64,000 nt of DNA from positions 2,790,001 to 2,854,000 of the forward strand of contig LR134136.1 in the NCBI GenBank assembly GCA_900635495.1. Direction: 5' to 3'. Every line of letters begins with the position of its first letter. The first letter of the stretch is position 1. Positions 62,483-64,000 of the stretch are shown in pieces. The DNA is from Atlantibacter hermannii (lineage in GTDB: Bacteria > Pseudomonadota > Gammaproteobacteria > Enterobacterales > Enterobacteriaceae). Both the position numbers and the translations under genes were made by a program. Under the pieces are notes generated by a model that saw nothing but the letters and a program-made list of their open reading frames with translations, was not told the origin of the DNA and made no database searches.

Positions 62483-64000
62483 TTAGCGGATGGACAGCAG
62501 CGCATCAAACAGCGTCGACGCCGTCTGAAGCACCTGGGCATTCGCCAGGTAATATTGCTGGAAACGTTGCAGGTTGCCGTACTCTTCGTCGAGGTTAACC
62601 CCGGAGATAGACTGCTGCTGGTTGGTTAACTGAACCACGACGTTTTTTTGCGTGGTGCTGGTGACTTTGAGGGTGCTGGTTTTATTACCCACATCGCTCA
62701 CCACACTGGCGTAAGCGTCATTAAATGTCTTATTGCCGCCCACCATTTTGGTGTTTTGCAGATTGAGCAGCTTCTGACCATTGGTGTTATCACTTTCACC
62801 TGAGCCCGTGGCGCTGGCCATCGCAATCTGCGACTCGTCTTTGATCTTCACCGACATATTGATGATGGCGTTGTTGACGGGTTTGACCACGAAGGAGTCA
62901 TTATTGGCCGCCGTGCCGGTAATACCGATTTTCAGCCCGTCAAACTCAATAGAGTCGCCATTGTCAGTGAGGGCGACACTGCTGTTGTCCGATAAACGGG
63001 TCACCTGCCACTCGCTGCCGACGCGGCTGACTTTATAATCGGATGCCTGCACTTTCGACGTGTCACTGAAGCTCACATCGAAGATTGCGCCTGGTTTGCT
63101 GTTACGGGCATTGCTTAACGCTTCAGGTTTGCCGAAGCTGAAGAAATCTTTATTGCTTTCGCCATTAGCATCAACACCCGCACGGTGCTGGATGTTAAAC
63201 GCGTCGGCAAACGCCAGCGCCATCTGATTCAGTGAGTTACGGGTCTGATCCAGTTCCTGGGTACGGAATGTCAGCAATCCACCGAGCGAGCCGGATGTCA
63301 GCAGTTTTTCCGGGATTTCGATATTGCCTGCGGTTTTATCCACAAACGCCACCGTAGTACGGGACGGATCGGCATCCGAGGCTACCGCTGCGAGACGGTT
63401 AGCGCTGTTACCCTGTACCAGGGTGTAGCCGTTACCCACGGTAATGTTATAGGTGCCGCCGTCCTGAACCGTCACTTCCACGCCGACGATTTTATTTCAG
63501 CTGGCTCACTAACTGATCGCGTTGATCGAGCAGGTCGTTTGGCGATGCGCCCGCGCCTACCCCGGTCAAACGGGAAATCTGGTCGTTGAGATTGGCGATC
63601 TGACTGGCATAGGTATTGATTTGATCGACGCTGGTGCTAATCGACCCGTTCACTTCTTTGCTCTGATCGCGCAGATACTGATCGGTCACGCGGAACTGGT
63701 TAACCATGCCTTCCGCTTTGCCCAACAACGCCTGACGTGCAGCAGGATCTTCCGCATTGCTGACCAGCGTCTGCATGGTCTTGAAGAAATCCTGCATGGT
63801 CGAGGAGAGCGTATTGGTGCTGCTGGAGAGCATATTGTCGATTTTCGACATCTGCTCATAGCGGGTCGTCAGACCGCTGCTCTGGTTCTCAGCGGCGCGT
63901 AACTGATTGGAAATAGAAGCGTCATATTCACGATGGACGCCGGTAACGGTGACGCCATTGCCCACCCATCCACCGGCACCCAGTGTACTGTTGGCCTGAG
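62483..64000 (-). CDS. flgK: Flagellar hook-associated protein 1, FlgK (partial; one frameshift in this sequence)
   Basis: The 3' part of flgK; about 41 N-terminal residues lie beyond the right edge, judged from E. coli FlgK. The visible part begins QANSTLGAGGWVGNGVTVTG and ends LANAQVLQTASTLFDALLSIR. An extra A (T on the plus strand) near 63496 makes a stop after VSQLK; removing it gives VSQLNKIVGVEVTVQDGGTY. It forms the first junction zone on the hook and is transcribed with flgL. Confidence 0.93.

Overview
The window is chromosomal DNA from a member of the Enterobacteriaceae. Gene order and protein sequences are close to Escherichia coli, but several loci are absent from or placed differently than in E. 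coli K-12, so a relative such as Enterobacter, Kosakonia, Cedecea or Leclercia is likelier; I cannot fix the genus. There are no tRNA or rRNA genes, insertion sequences, prophage structural genes or CRISPR arrays. Bases 1-139 show no gene.

Layout. (1) 140-14530: a metallo-beta-lactamase-fold membrane protein; an eight-gene iron-uptake operon on the minus strand (FTR1 permease, P19, Fe-S membrane protein, two FtsX-like permeases, ABC ATPase, thioredoxin-like lipoprotein, cytochrome c); and, divergent from it, a flavin monooxygenase with an SsuABC-like ABC transporter. (2) 14665-26707: treA, ymgE, ycgR, emtA, ldcA, cvrA, dadX, dadA, ycgB. (3) 27064-42681: a small membrane protein gene, then ycfJ, ndh, ycfP, nagZ, thiK, lpoB, ycfL, hinT, an alcohol dehydrogenase, fhuE, ptsG, ycfH, holB, tmk. 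(4) 42674-56599: mltG, pabC, the fatty-acid cluster fabF-acpP-fabG-fabD-fabH-plsX with rpmF and yceD, then yceF, rluC and rne. (5) 56619-61425: an accessory insertion between rne and flgL (LysR regulator, MFS exporter, IbrA/IbrB-like pair behind an AT-rich leader). (6) 61505-64000: flgL and a flgK that runs off the right edge.

The most unusual content is a dispersed intergenic repeat of about 1 kb, present three times (about 1380-2300, 16517-17520 and 27283-28352). Each copy has an AT-rich centre, two different GC-rich arms that diverge from it, and arrays of a 47-48 bp unit at the ends. Each arm carries hairpins whose stems differ between copies by paired changes while the tip keeps GGA, on the strand reading outward. 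This suggests selection on structure and resembles CsrA-binding hairpins, though that is inference. A small related inverted repeat lies after fhuE.

Twelve genes are interrupted by about 21 single-base insertions or deletions, including the essential rne and holB. These are almost certainly errors in the sequence, not mutations, and I annotate the affected genes as single loci.
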